Shown: piece by piece, positions 47,193-62,425 of the stretch
Layout: each line of letters starts with the position of its first letter
How positions within the stretch are numbered: position 1 is the stretch's first letter
Source of the DNA: Solanum dulcamara
Lineage: Eukaryota > Streptophyta > Magnoliopsida > Solanales > Solanaceae
Length of the DNA stretch: 64,000 nt
NCBI RefSeq assembly: GCF_947179165.1
Contig: NC_077237.1
Coordinates: 87,892,341 to 87,956,340, forward strand
Reading direction: 5' to 3'
The notes under the pieces: model-generated
Told to the model about the DNA's origin: nothing
Seen by the model: the letters and a program-made list of their open reading frames with translations, nothing else
Databases searched by the model: none
Made by a program: the position numbers and the translations under genes

Positions 47193-49437
47193 GTAAGTTC
47201 TTATTTCTCTCAATTTACTTTTTTCAATGATTTTTTGTATAATAAAACAGAAATATATTTAGTTACTTTTGATTATTGATGCTGTTTTTGCTCATATTTT
47301 TTTGATTATCCATTGTTCCTTGTGATTTTAGCAAGTTAAATATGTGTATTTTGTTACTTGAATTGTTAATGTTGTGGTAATAATAGCCATAGAGAATTTA
47401 TACAGCTGAAAACTGAACTCATTTATCAGATTTCACGGTTTCTCGTGATTTATACATGATAATGTATGTTTCTCAGTTTAATTTGAGCTAGAATTGACCG
47501 AAGTAATTGTAGAGTAACTTGATTTTTCTTCACTGGAACAGAGACCTAGTTGATTTATTGAAGAAAAATTTGTTCTTTGTTTGATTTTACCTGAATAGAG
47601 TGAAATGTGCATAGAGGGTTTATATAGTCTATTCCATATTTTGTTTTTTCTAATCGAGGTGTAGAATTGTAATATTCTATAGTTATAGAGAGTTCTTATA
47701 GCTCGCCTCATTTGTCATATATCATTGTTTCTTGTGCATTTTACAAGTTAATATATGTTTATTGTTTAAATTGAGCTAGAATAGCCCAAAGTAATTGTAG
47801 AGGAACTTGATTTTTCTTCATTGGAACAGAGAGACCTAGTTGATTGATAGATGAAATTTTTTGTTCTTTGGGTTGATTTGGCCGGAATAGAGTGTAATGT
47901 GCATAGAGGGTTTATATAGTGCATTCCCTTTTTGTGTTTTTCTAATCGAGGTGTAGAATTGTATAGCTACTGAGAGTTCATATATAGCTCACCCCATTTG
48001 TGATATATCATTGTTTATCGTGATTTATACATGCTAATATAAGTTTCTCATTTAATTTGAGCTAGAATTGACTGAAGTAATTGTAGAGGATCTTGATTTT
48101 TCTTCATTGGAAAAGAGACCTAGTTGGTTGATTGATAAAAAATTAGTTCTTTGTTTGATTTGGCCCAAATAGAGGGAAATGTGCATAGAGGAAACATATA
48201 GTGTATTCCATTTTTTTAATCGAGGTTTAGAATTGTATAGTTAGAGAGAGTTCATATAGCTCATTTTTCATATATCTTTGTTTCTTGTGATTTATACATG
48301 CTAATATAAGTTTCTCATTTAATTTGAGCTAGAATTGACTGAAGTAATTGTAGAGGATCTTGATTTTTCTTCATTGGAAAAGAGACCTAGTTGGTTGATT
48401 GATAAAAAATTAGTTCTTTGTTTGATTTGGCCCGAATAGAGTGAAATGTGCATAGAGGAAACATATAGTGTATTCCATTTTTTTTAATCTAGGTGTTAAA
48501 TTGTATAGTTACAGAGAGTTCATATAGCTCATTTTTCATATATCATTGTTTCTTGTGATTTATACATGTTAATTTATGTTTCTCCTTTTATTTGAGCTAG
48601 AATTGACTGAAGTAATTGTAGAGGAAATGGATTTTTCTTCATTGGAACAGAGATCTACTTGATTAACTGATGAAGATTTGTTCTTTGTTTGGTTTGGTAT
48701 GAATAGAGTGAAATGTGCATAGAGGGTTTATATAGTCTATTCCAGATTTGTTTTTTCAATTGAGGTGTAGAATTGTTTGGTTGGTTACAGAGAGTTCATA
48801 TAGCTCACCCCATTTGTCATATGGTTTTTACAAGTTAATATTATATTGTGTGTTGTTACCTGTTTGTCTGATTTGGGTTTAGATAGAATGTACTAATAGT
48901 TGCATAGAATTCATATTGCATACCTCATTTCTCACATATAAATGTGTTGATGTGATTTATTTTTCATGTTAATATATGTTTCTTGTTTAATTTGGGCTTG
49001 AATATACTGACGTAGTTATACAGGAACTCTAGTTTTCTTTATTGGAACAGAGGCCTAGTTGACGGATTGATGAAAATTTTGTTCTTTGGTTGATTTGGCC
49101 TCAATAGAGTGAGATGTGCATATGAGATTTATATAAGTACATATTTGTTTGTTTCGAATCTAGGTATAGTGACTAATTTGATTCAAATAGAACTGAATTG
49201 TAACAGAAAATTCATATAGATGACACCATTTTTATATGTCATTGTTCGTCGTGTAATTTTGGTCCTATTTTCTTAGGAATAAAGCCCTAGTTCATTAATT
49301 ATTGAAAAAAAATTCTTTGTTTGATTTGGCCAGAATAGAGCAAAATATGGTACAAATGATTTATTATGACTCTAGTTTGTTTGGCATCAAGACTTGTTCA
49401 TTGATTTATTTTAATTATGTTCATTTGAGTTGTGCAG
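47193..49437 (+). repeat. 2.2-kb leader intron made of 260-290-bp tandem repeats
   Basis: The intron runs from GTAAGTTC (47193) to TTGTGCAG (49437) and sits in the 5' untranslated region, 22 bp before the start codon. Repeat units are marked by GAGCTAGAATTGAC at about 47485, 47773, 48059, 48325 and 48594, a diverged unit at about 48994 and a remnant near 49270. Spacings are 288, 286, 266, 269 and 400 bp. Each unit contains TTCTTCATTGGAAC, AGACCTAGTTG, TTCTTTGTTTGATTTGG and GTGCATAGAGG. The units at 48059 and 48325 are almost identical. Long T-rich leader introns in plant ubiquitin genes often boost expression. Confidence 0.88.
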
Positions 49438-49456
49438 TGGGTGCACCAAGTGGTGA

Positions 49457-49930
<474 letters not shown>

Positions 49931-50744
49931 CTGAGTGTTACTTTGCCTATTTCTTTATCTTTGTTGCTTTTTCGCCAACAGTCTAGTTTTTTCCCCACAT
50001 TCATCCTCTACTCTCTGTTAATGTGTCTTGTTTGTGACAAGATGTAATGAATTTGAATTATGGATCATGTTTGTAGCTTAAGAAGTTATTTATTTTGTCA
50101 GTTAAGATATCTTTTTCCTTTTGTTTTGAATTGTTATAGTTTAATTATTTTTTTCCTGATCTTAGTTTCTATAAGTTTGAAAATAAGCATCAAGAAGATG
50201 CTCCTTATGAGGGGACTTTTGACTTGTAAAGATGAACTACTGGATTTGAATTAATGTTTGAAAATCATGAGGTCTTAGATTTATATTGTAGATTATTCTT
50301 CCCATTTGTTCAAGCAAAGGTAGAGCTGCTACACCCACCCAATTACTTGTTGAGGGCAAGGATGTTGATGATTTAAAATTGCCCTCTTTTCATCTATTAG
50401 ATCTAAATTACCCTTTACGTTAATTTTCAAATTTAAAATATCCCTCTTTTTTCCTATTAGACCCCAATTACGACTGATACATGGATTAGAAAACAAATGC
50501 ATTATAGCATTTTCAAAATATTTGCAAGTGTTTATAATAAGATTTTCATATCTAAAAGAGTACTGCAAGATTTGTTTTATTTATTTTTCTCATATATTCT
50601 GAATAAAGTGATTAAATGCAATAACTATTGTTGCGCTTCAGTTTCAAAAGAAGTTGAAATCGGTTATGTAAATTCTTTCATTGACCAAGTCATAAAAGTT
50701 CTTAAGACTCATTGTATGTCAAAAATATGCATTATTAAGTGATG
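49931..50744. other. 3' flank of the S27a gene; no gene seen
   Basis: TTGATGATTTAAAATTGCCC and AATTTAAAATATCCCTC blocks near 50365 and 50430 form a weak two-copy repeat. No exon or RNA gene is recognised. Confidence 0.55.
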
Positions 50745-51055
50745 GATACATACCAAGGGTTCATAAAAATTTCGAAAAAAATTGATCGAAAGTCATATCA
50801 CTAAATATTCATGGGCTAATCACACGAAAAATAAGAAAATCGTTAAGTTTTGCTTGTGCGACCCCTAAATACTATGAATACGTCGTGGATCGTGTCGAGT
50901 CTACACCTACTTCTCCCCCGGATACTTATGGAGGATCCCATAAAGGTTTCGGAAAAAGATTGACCGAAAGTCATATCACCAAAATATTCATGGGCTAACA
51001 CACGAAAAATGAGAAAATCGCCTAATTCCGCTTGTGCGACCACTGAATGCTATTA
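50745..51055 (+). repeat. Two diverged monomers related to the satellite
   Basis: Two copies about 178 bp apart share CATAAA(A/G)(A/G)TTTCG, GAAAGTCATATCAC, ATTCATGGGCTAA and CGCTTGTGCGAC-like words. ATGGGCTAACACACGAAAAA and AAAATCGCCTAATTCC match the core of the 29-kb satellite in the same order and spacing, and TACTTATGGAGGATCC parallels TACTATGGAAGAATCC. The rest of the monomer has diverged almost beyond recognition. Confidence 0.75.
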
Positions 51056-52520
51056 CGCCGTGATGTTTTCAACATTTAAGTTAGGGGATGTTTTTAATTG
51101 AATGTATTATGGTAATTTAACATTTAAGTTAGGAAGTTAAAGGTAAAATAGATGTAGGTATACATTTATTATATACGACTATATACATATTATACATAAA
51201 GAGTATGCTTGAAATGAAGAAAAAAAATCATGTCAAGAGAATTTATATGTAATCTAGCAAAACAATATGAATTTTTGTAGATATAATATTTTATAATATT
51301 ATATATTGAGATATGTAACGTAATATTTATGTTGGATTGTATATCTTTGAAAACTACAAATTTTGTTCATAAATCGCGTTCAGTGAATGCTCTAGCCAAA
51401 GCTATTGCATCGTTTGCCCCAATGATGACCTTTTTTCTCACACCTCTTCATTTTTGCTTCTTTTTTTTTGATATGTCAATATTACGAAAACCAAAAATCT
51501 TATTCAATTTAGAATAAACACGTAATTTAAATTAGGATATATCTTAAAACATCGGATAAGATCACAGTAATTGAGCGATTATTATTCCATATAAATCTTT
51601 GCATTATATTCCGTTTATAATTTATTGAAATTAAAGGTAAACCTTAAATTTTCCGATATATTTGTGAGTAAAATGACGAAACAAGTGGTTATCTTTTACT
51701 AAAAATAAAAATAATAAAAATTAATGGCAGTAATTTATTTAAATATAGATAATACAAATAACCACATGAAACTAAATAGCTTTATATTCCTCCGTTCGAC
51801 CTTGATTTCTGAATCTCTTCATTCAAATTTAAGGTAATATTCATCTCTTGAAAATTAATTATTACCAAAATTGTTATGAATTTCATGATCTTTTTCTTTG
51901 TAATTGTGCTTATTTTATGATGGTTTTTAAACATTTGTATGTTCATATTATGTGAAGAATTCATCTACATTTATATATTAGGTTTGTTTTTCTCTTCAAA
52001 AATTAATTATCACAATAGTTATATATTGTTTCAATTTGTAATATATATGATTATATAATATTGGACTTTGAGAAGCTGACCCACGATTTAAATTTGATGG
52101 ATTCAATTTTTACGTTCTCATTACTAAACCCAACGTAAGTTTATGTTGATTATATAAGTTTAGATATTAATATTTGTTGAAATTTTTTAGTGATATATAT
52201 ATATATGATTCGTGTAAAAATTATTGGGTTCGACTGAATTGGACTATGAATTTTGAACGATTCATATAGCCTAGCCCAACTTACCTGATGGGATTGAGAC
52301 ATTGTTATTGTAAATGGGGTTGTAATGTAGTCCCAGTGATGAAATCAAGAATTTCGTTAAGGTTATTCAAGATTGAACAAATATTTATAAATAAGTGATT
52401 TTTGACCTATATACGTATACTTTTTGATAAATACTATATAATTTTCCGTTAAAGGGTGTTTGACATGCATATGTGTAAAATCACTAAACTTTTAACGAAT
52501 ACTATGTTATTAACCTATAA
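51056..52520. other. AT-rich intergenic; no gene seen
   Basis: ACATTTAAGTTAGG occurs twice near 51070 and 51120. Otherwise this is AT-rich with no coding signal. The segment nearest 52520 is probably the promoter region of the transporter gene. Confidence 0.55.
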
Positions 52521-52619
52521 TCTATGTTGCTCGTACTCTTTAAAATCGTTGACGTGTGCATCTTGGATCATCGGACACCCGGTGTAGCAACATTGTTGGA
52601 GAGTCAGAGCAACATAGCC
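52521..52619. mobile_element. MITE, family A copy 2 (INT promoter/leader)
   Basis: It starts TCTATGTTGCTCGTACTCTT and ends GAGAGTCAGAGCAACATAG, inverse of each other. The interior is shortened relative to copy 3. It ends 158 bp upstream of the transporter start codon, within the promoter or 5' leader. Confidence 0.75.
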
Positions 52620-52776
52620 TACAATTGAAAATGTGCAATGGATTTAGTGGTGAAAACATCATACTTGAAGTCGTCAAATTTTGAATTCTGGATCTGCCTC
52701 TGATTATTGTTTGTTGTTGTTGTAGTAATTTTGTAGTTGAAGTAATCAAGAATTGGAGACTGTGAATGTAAACAAA

Positions 52777-55475
52777 ATGGTAGAGGGAGGAATAAGCAAA
52801 GCAGATAAAACAGAGTTTACAGAATGCTGGAGTGCAGTATGGAGAACTCCTTATATTATGAAGCTGGCTTTATCAGCTGGCATTGGAGGATTTCTATTTG
52901 GTTATGATACCGGAGTTATTTCTGGCGCGCTTCTTTACATAAGGGAAGATTTCAAAGAAGTCGATAAGAAGACATGGCTACAAGAAACTATTGTTAGTAT
53001 GGCTGTTGCTGGTGCAATATTTGGTGCTGCTACTGGTGGTTGGCTTAATGATAAGTTTGGAAGGAAACTTTCTATTATCATAGCTGATGTTCTCTTCTTT
53101 GCTGGTGCAATCGTTATGGCTGTTGCACCGGTTCCTTGGGTGATCATCGTTGGAAGGATATTCGTTGGTTTGGGAGTTGGAATGGCATCAATGACAGCTC
53201 CGCTTTATATATCAGAAGCTTCTCCTCATAGAATCAGAGGTGCCCTTGTTAGCATGAATGGTCTCCTCATTACTGGAGGACAATTCCTTTCGTATCTTAT
53301 CAATCTTGCCTTCACTGATGTAATTACTACGAATTTCATTTCACCGTCTTTTCTGTTTTTTTTTTTATGAGATCAGTCGTTCTATATGTGTTGGATGCCT
53401 GGGCAACTACACTGAGTTGCCTAGGCATCCAATGTGGGAACGAAGCTGATGGCAACACGTTTTTTTGTCATGTTCGACTTGTTTCAGGTGAAAGGAACGT
53501 GGCGTTGGATGCTTGGCATTGCTGGACTTCCAGCAATTATTCAGTTTTTACTCATGCTTGCCCTCCCTGAGTCTCCAAGATGGCTTTACAGAAAGGTACT
53601 TGATCAATGACCAATTGTATACATTAAAGTACTTTTTACACATCAGTATAGTTTAACCTGTAATATTGCTTATCGTCTATATTCACCTTATAATGACCTA
53701 TCATGTATTTATACGGTAAGCATATAGAACTTCAACCTCTTTCTAAATATTAGCGGAAAGTAAGGATATCTTGGCAAAAATCTATGTATTAATGGTGTTT
53801 GATTCGTATATATTAGGGGAAAGTGGACGAATCAAGAGAAATCTTGGCGAAAATTTATTCAGCAGAGGAAGTAGAGAATGAAATGCAGGCAATGAAGAAG
53901 TCTGTTGAAGAAGAAAAGGAGATTGAAGGTTCCATTGGAAGTAGCACATTTACTCAAATCAAGAAAGCATTTGGAAACACAACATGTAGAAGAGCACTCT
54001 ATGCTGGTATCTGTGTTCAAGTAGCTCAACAATTCGTCGGTATCAACACTGTCATGTACTACAGTCCAACGATCATGCAATTTGCTGGTATTGCATCTAA
54101 TAAAACTGCTGTGGCACTATCACTTATCACCTCTGGTCTCAACGCGATTGGATCCATAGTCAGTATGGCATTTGTTGATAAATATGGCAGGAGGAGACTC
54201 ATGATCATTTCCATGGTGGGAATCATTTCTTGCCTTGTTGTTTTGTCAGTCGTCTTCTTCCAAGCATCGGCTCATGCACCAGCAATCAGCGGCACTGAAT
54301 CTGCTCATTTTGGCAACAATACTTGTACGGCCTATGTCAATGCCCCTAATCCATCCTCTTGGAATTGCATGAAGTGCTTGGCTAAAGAAGCTGATTGTGG
54401 ATTTTGTTCAAATAGCAATTTGGTAACTCAGTAACAAACTCTATATTGGAATCTATAACTCATTTCAAATACTTTCTCCGTCCCAATCCCAATTTATATG
54501 ATAACTGGACACAGAGTTTAAAAAAGAAAGTAAGTCTTTTGAAACTTGTGGTCTAAAACAAGTCATTGATATGACAGAGAGAATAATAGTTTTGAATATC
54601 CTAGAATTGAATCAGGCCCGAGATACATGTGACTTGTAGGCTATTTAGTGGCTTGATTCATCGCTTATGCAAGTAGTCTGTATGGATGAACTTGAATATT
54701 ATCATGATACATGTTTAGATCCTATGTTGCTCGGACTTTTCAAAAACTACCATCTATTGTATGTCAAATCCTCCAAAAGCTATGCAATTTTGGAGGATCT
54801 GAGTCATGTGACACAGGTGCGACATCATTTTTGGAGAGTCTGAGCAACATAGGCATCGCCTTCGTTCTACTTTACTATAGCAGTTATAAATGTGTCAGTC
54901 ACTCTTTTGCAGGTGCTTGTCTAGCTTCCTCTCCTCTTCTTACTAACACAACTAACATCTCATTGATTTTGAATCCCTTTTTTAACGTGCAGTATGCTCC
55001 TGGAGCATGTATAGCAAAAACAGATGCATTAGCAGGAGCTTGCAAAGCAGAGAAACGCGTTTGGTACACGAAAGGTTGTCCAAGCAAGTTTGGGTTCTTA
55101 GCAGTCGTTTTCCTCGGATTATACATCATAGTATACTCCCCAGGTATGGGAACAGTTCCTTGGATTGTCAACTCTGAGATTTACCCTTTGAGATTCAGAG
55201 GAGTTGGTGGAGGCCTTGCAGCAGTTTCAAACTGGACTTCAAATCTAATTGTTAGTCTAACATTCTTGACACTAACCGAACATCTTGGTTCCTCTGGCAC
55301 GTTCCTCCTATTCGCGGGGTTCTCATTTCTTGGACTCGTTGCCATCTTCTTCCTCGTTCCTGAAACCAAAGGGATGCAATTTGAGGAAGTCGAAAAATTG
55401 TTGCAGAAAGGATACTCTCCTTTTAGAAAGAACACTACTACTACTACTAAAGAAAGCTCTGATCACACAAAATGA
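52777..55475 (+). CDS. INT4: Inositol transporter, INT4-like (4 exons, 579 aa)
   Basis: Exons 52777-53319, 53488-53595, 53817-54422 and 54993-55475 join with GT-AG borders, all in phase 0, ending TGA. The product is a 12-helix major facilitator protein of the sugar porter family. It reads [14 protein letters not shown], then helix 1 with [19 protein letters not shown]. Other signatures are [49 protein letters not shown] and [16 protein letters not shown]. The Cys-rich extracellular loop (NCMKCL, CGFC, GACIAK) between helices 9 and 10 is characteristic of plant INTs. Arabidopsis INT4 is a plasma-membrane H+/myo-inositol symporter of closely similar length. The start is ATG 52777; an in-frame upstream TTG is not a plausible start. 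Intron 3 carries a MITE. Confidence 0.95.
54473..54600 (+). repeat. Possible Stowaway-type fragment in INT4 intron 3
   Basis: CTCCGTCCCAATCCCAATTT resembles the conserved CTCCGTCCCAATTTATGTG end of plant Tc1/mariner-type MITEs. Only this end is convincing. Confidence 0.35.
54721..54853. mobile_element. MITE, family A copy 3 (in INT4 intron 3)
   Basis: 133 bp, starting CCTATGTTGCTCGGACTTTT and ending GAGAGTCTGAGCAACATAGG, near-perfect terminal inverted repeats. The interior carries AAATCCTCCAAAAGC and TTTTGGAGGATCTGAG, a second inverted pair. This is the most complete of the three copies. It is removed by splicing. Confidence 0.88.
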
Positions 55476-55574
55476 TATTCATAGTGTAGATCAAGATAAG
55501 AGACCACTTCTTTTCTTTTTTAGTATTGCTCATTTATGTCATTGTGTACATATATTAATTTGTGATCAAACTGT

Positions 55575-55580
55575 AATAAA
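55575..55580 (+). terminator. Polyadenylation signal of INT4
   Basis: AATAAA lies 100 bp after the stop codon in T/A-rich sequence, a normal distance for a plant 3' end. Confidence 0.5.
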
Positions 55581-56525
55581 TTAAAAAGAGCTTGTTTGCT
55601 TATTGTGTCATTCCATTGAATTTGGAAAATGAATTCATAAAGTTTATTTGTACGTTTATAAATATACCAAGATATTGGTTGTTGTCTGGATGTGTTCAGC
55701 AATGATAAGAAAGATCGATTTGCTCAGCTTTTTCATTTCTTTCAAACGGAACGTTGTCTCAGTGTCAAACAAGTTGACATCAGTTATATGAATCTTTACT
55801 AACAAATTATATTATGAAGATTCATCATGAATTGCCTAGTTTCATACTCGCATAGGCGAAGTTAGATTGGACAACCCAAATAGTTAAAAAATATTTTAGA
55901 AGTTTGTAGCAATTGATATCCTTTTAGAACTCTGACATTGTTTTTACTAATTTAGTAGATCGTTGGTCCTAAATAATGTCTTGCGCGAAATAAACCAAAT
56001 AAAAAAAAATCCTTTTGTTTTAGGAAAAAGCACTAAAATGAAACTTTAATTAGATGCTCATGCCGGTACCATATCCCGCCATTGGAACGTCCATTCTTTG
56101 GTTCAACGTTGTGTTAGTTGAATTACTTCTTGATTTCATCAGTTTATTTATTCAATTTACAAAATTACAAAGGTCGGAAGCTGGGACGAAGATGAAGTGT
56201 GTTAGAGGACGGGGGAGGACACAATTAAAAGGGTTAAAGTAGCTCTGCTACGATACAAAAAAAAACAATATTATACTCAAATATGTTTACATTGCAAGTA
56301 CTGTAGTAACTAACCAACAACCACAAGTAATTTTAACCATGGGATTTCATTAACAAGAAAAACAGAAAAAGGAAAGAAATGTAGGGTATTTTTCAGAGCT
56401 TAATCACTTCTATCCAAAACAACCAAACTAAGAGATTATGGCAAAGGCAATGGTGTTTAACATCTATACTCCAGATATAGGTAAGTGAGCGAGCGAGCCA
56501 GCGCGAGCAGAATCTAATTGATGCT
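55581..56525. other. Intergenic between convergent INT4 and ARF1; no gene seen
   Basis: It includes the 3' untranslated region of ARF1 near its right side. No other coding feature recognised. Confidence 0.55.
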
Positions 56526-58914
<2,389 letters not shown>

Positions 58915-60115
58915 TCATTTGTAAAAGATCAGAGGATCAAAATAAAATTTCACTGATTCCGGTCACCTTTGAGTATAGGAATGCAATTAATTTCAAAAGG
59001 AATAAATGGCATCTTGCAGAATGAGAAGGATAAATATTTTGTTGCATGTAGCTCTGAAGTAAGTTTCACTTTGTATCTTGCAGTACATTTATGCAGAATG
59101 GGTCTTTAATTAGGTACTTTCATAATTTCATACTGTATTTCCTTATCAAAAAATAATAATTTCATACTGTATTTAATTAGGTAGTTTCATAATTTCATAC
59201 TGTATTTGCGCCATATGTACTGCTAGTAAGCAAGAAAGATTTTTAATAGATTATGCTCTATTCAACAATGAAGCATTATGAATTGACTCCAGGACTTGTT
59301 CTGGATTTTTTGTGCTTCATTATTGCTTTATCCGCAGCCTTAGTTGAGGATGTTATTCCAAGGAATTCTAGGTGGGGTTTCTACAATACTCTGCATCTTT
59401 CCACCTTGTTCTCTCTGATACTTACAAGCTAACATGTACAACCCAGGCCAGAAAGCCCAACCCAGGCCAGAAAGCCCTTTCCCTCGTCCTTGTTAGTTCT
59501 TCCTCAACAATTATTTCACTCTGTTGATAATGATACCACCAATGCTAATTTTCCACAATTTCAATTTGCGATGGACATTGTTAAAAGGACAGCTTTAAAC
59601 ACAGTAACCGAATTATTCTAATAACCTCACAGCAAAAAGATGCATCAGTTCTCTTGCAACTCTATAAAAAAACATCATGTATATGAAATCCCCAGAGTAC
59701 ATGACATCGACACAGGAATAGGTCATTTTAGTGGAAAACAATGATACACCACCTTTCATAGAAAGTCAGATGACCGATTATGTTCTTGTATCCTTTTCAA
59801 CAACCACGCAAACTACCAAGCACTATTTAGGAACTGATATTCCTCAAAACCAATAAGACAGTCATATTCAGCCAGGAAATGACAATCTTAAAATTTCAAA
59901 CTTCAGTAACCACACTGTACATACAGCATTGACCGTGTAAACATCCTGTAACTCTCTATTTCTAAAATTGTTAAAATAGCACTTCACAAATATGCAAAAC
60001 GTAGAAGCAGATCCATGATTTTGTGCCATGAAAGCTGAATGTCACAATGCTCACTAGTCCTTTATGATAATTGATGCAGATTTAATAAAGATATACTTTC
60101 AAAATTCTCACTCGC

Positions 60116-60153
<38 letters not shown>

Positions 60154-60157
60154 GTAT
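60116..60157. repeat. AT microsatellite
   Basis: A run of AT dinucleotides with two TG interruptions, inside the ARF1 leader intron. Confidence 0.95.
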
Positions 60158-60323
60158 TTCTTACGCAAGTAATGTGTGTGCCTGCCCATTCACACTACCG
60201 AAGATACTTCAGCTATTGGTGAAAAGTATAATGATTATAGCAAAACGATCAGATCCAGATACATGAAGAGAAGATCGAAAATATCCGTAAGAAAACCACA
60301 CGCTTGGAAATAAAAAAAATATA

Positions 60324-60700
60324 GAGCCCGTTTGGATGTGCTTAAAAAAAGTAACTTTTATGTATAAAGTGCTTTTAGAACTTTAAAGTGTTGAAAATTA
60401 TTTTTATAAATAAGCAGTTGAGTGTTTGGATAAAAGTGCTTAAATGAAGAAAATTATGTGAATTTTAGGGTTAAAAGAATAAAAAGGATAGTTTGAAAAT
60501 TTAATTAAAATATAAGTGATATAAAAGTAATTTCCATGGTCAAAGAAAATGACTTTAAGCACTTAGAAAAAAAAAATTAAGGAATACTAACTTTTCATTT
60601 TTGACTGACTTTAAGAACTTTCTGACTTAAAGTTAGCATTAGGCAAACACGTCCAAAAGCTGAAAAGGGGCTTTAAGTTGGTAGCCAATCCAAACGGCTC
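60324..60700. mobile_element. MITE, family C copy 1 (377 bp, ARF1 leader intron)
   Basis: The ends are GAGCCCGTTTGGATG and, inversely, GAGCCGTTTGGATTGG. Subterminal GCTTAAAAAAAGT and inverse CTTAAAG motifs are typical of a common Solanaceae MITE. No coding capacity. Confidence 0.8.
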
Positions 60701-61340
60701 ATAATTGGAAAACACATAGTAATCTTATTCCTAAACAATCAAATTTCAATCTGACTCTAATTAACTTCATAATTAGAAGACATATAGCTCCTTTTTGCTT
60801 CTTTTTTTCCTCAGCTCAAACTTTATTTGCTAAATAAAAGCACGTTCAACACTTCCATCACTTCCATCCGCTTCTACGCTTATTTTATTTATTTAGTGAT
60901 AATCACGGTGTATAGGCCAGCTTGTGGTGCACCAATTCCACAGTATTACCTGTCAACTAAAAGCACCAAGTAACTCAGTCAACCAAGACCCGCAGCCTTT
61001 GACTATGATCTACCTCCCTTTTTTTCTTTTCAATGTTGGAGAATCAATTAGTGAGACAACAATTTTTTCTAAGAGCATCGGAAAAACATCTAGAAATCAG
61101 CAATTACGAACAACTATAAGGCAGATCGATCTTCACGCAAATGAAAGTCAAACTAATTTTTTTGAGGACAATAAAATTTTGCAGGGAAGAGATGAAGACG
61201 GCTTACCGGAGATCGAAGACCGGCTATCGGAGAATTCGAATATGTAGATCTCGAAATGGAGCTGTCGTTCGCTGCGTCTACCTTTGCTATGTGGCACGGA
61301 AAAAGAGAAATTAAGCTGAGCGACTCGTTTTATATAGGAG

Positions 61341-62217
61341 TTATGGCTATCTTTTTATTATTTGGTTAAATAACACTAGTTTATAATAAAGTCTTAATAT
61401 GATAAAATATTATTATATTGTTTATTATTAACAGTCGTAATTTATCACTTTAACTATAATTATTATTATATTAATCGTTATAATTACTAGTTACTTTTAT
61501 TAGCTATCATTTATCGTTAGCACTATCTATCATTCTTGTTTATCAAAACATAGGGTATATATCATTTTTAGTATTAGATATTACTATCACCTCGATAGTG
61601 TAAAGAAGAAATAGATCACATGACTCAGCTTAAATGACATTAGACTTAATTTTTTGATGTGTCAAACAAGAATGATTTTAATTATAGAATATTCGAAATC
61701 AATGTTATGAAAGCTCGAAAGTTGAAATTATGTCATTAGTCCTTTAAATCATCCCTCATGAATTGGACATCCTCCCCAATAATTGTGCAGCTCAACACAT
61801 AACAAATATAACGTGTAGATTTAGATCATCGTAGGAATAAAGTTCATACAAAACATTAAATACATTTCTACCCATCACTTGTATAAGATAAATTTTTCAT
61901 TATTCGCAAGTTATTGCTATAAAGTTTTGTAATCAACATTTTTCAAACTTTGAAATATTACCATCTCTTGCCTTTCCGATAATGTTGTTGGATAGTCAAA
62001 GCAAAGAACAAGCTTTAACCTACTTCGTTATTTTTTATATTGTCATTCAACTCATCATTATCTTTCTTAAATCACGTCTAATAAGCAATTTGACATTAAC
62101 AAAACTAATTATTTGATCATCTCAATCTACATATCCTCAAACCACGTTAATCAATCAACTATACTGAATTCAGGGAAAATACTTGTTTTTTTTTTCTTTT
62201 ATTTAAGTAAAATAAGA
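61341..62217. other. AT-rich intergenic; no gene seen
   Basis: Upstream of the ARF1 promoter. It is very rich in TTATTA words and no open frame has coding character. Confidence 0.6.
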
Positions 62218-62425
62218 CTCTGTTTGGATTGACTTATTGCTTTTGGATTGTAAACCAAAAGCCTTAAGTCGGGATTTCTAACTTATGATTTTTGACTTAT
62301 TTTTGTTATTTTAACTTACAAATAAGTGATTAAAGCACTTTGAAGTTTTATTCACACACTTTGATTAAATGCTTTTAAGCCATTTAGCTTCAAAGCACTA
62401 AAAATTAGCCAATTCAAACGGGCAC
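62218..62425. mobile_element. MITE, family C-like copy (208 bp)
   Basis: Left CTCTGTTTGGATTGACTTA and right, read inversely, GTGCCCGTTTGAATTGGCTA form terminal inverted repeats. The interior has CTTAAGTC/ACTTAT and AAAGCACTTTGAAG words. It is related in its ends to the element in the ARF1 leader intron but shorter. Confidence 0.65.

Noticed and set aside
52753..52776. Upstream in-frame start METVNVNK for the transporter
   Set aside because: The codon at 52753 is TTG. The family N-terminus MVEGG starts at the ATG at 52777.
54711..54992. 5' part of the frame 54711-55475 as a coding exon
   Set aside because: It reads through a MITE and intron. The transporter loop matches only from the CAG acceptor before 54993.
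60924..61247. 107-codon plus-strand frame overlapping the ARF1 leader exon
   Set aside because: It is antisense to the ARF1 leader exon and intron, with no domain and no supporting splice partners.
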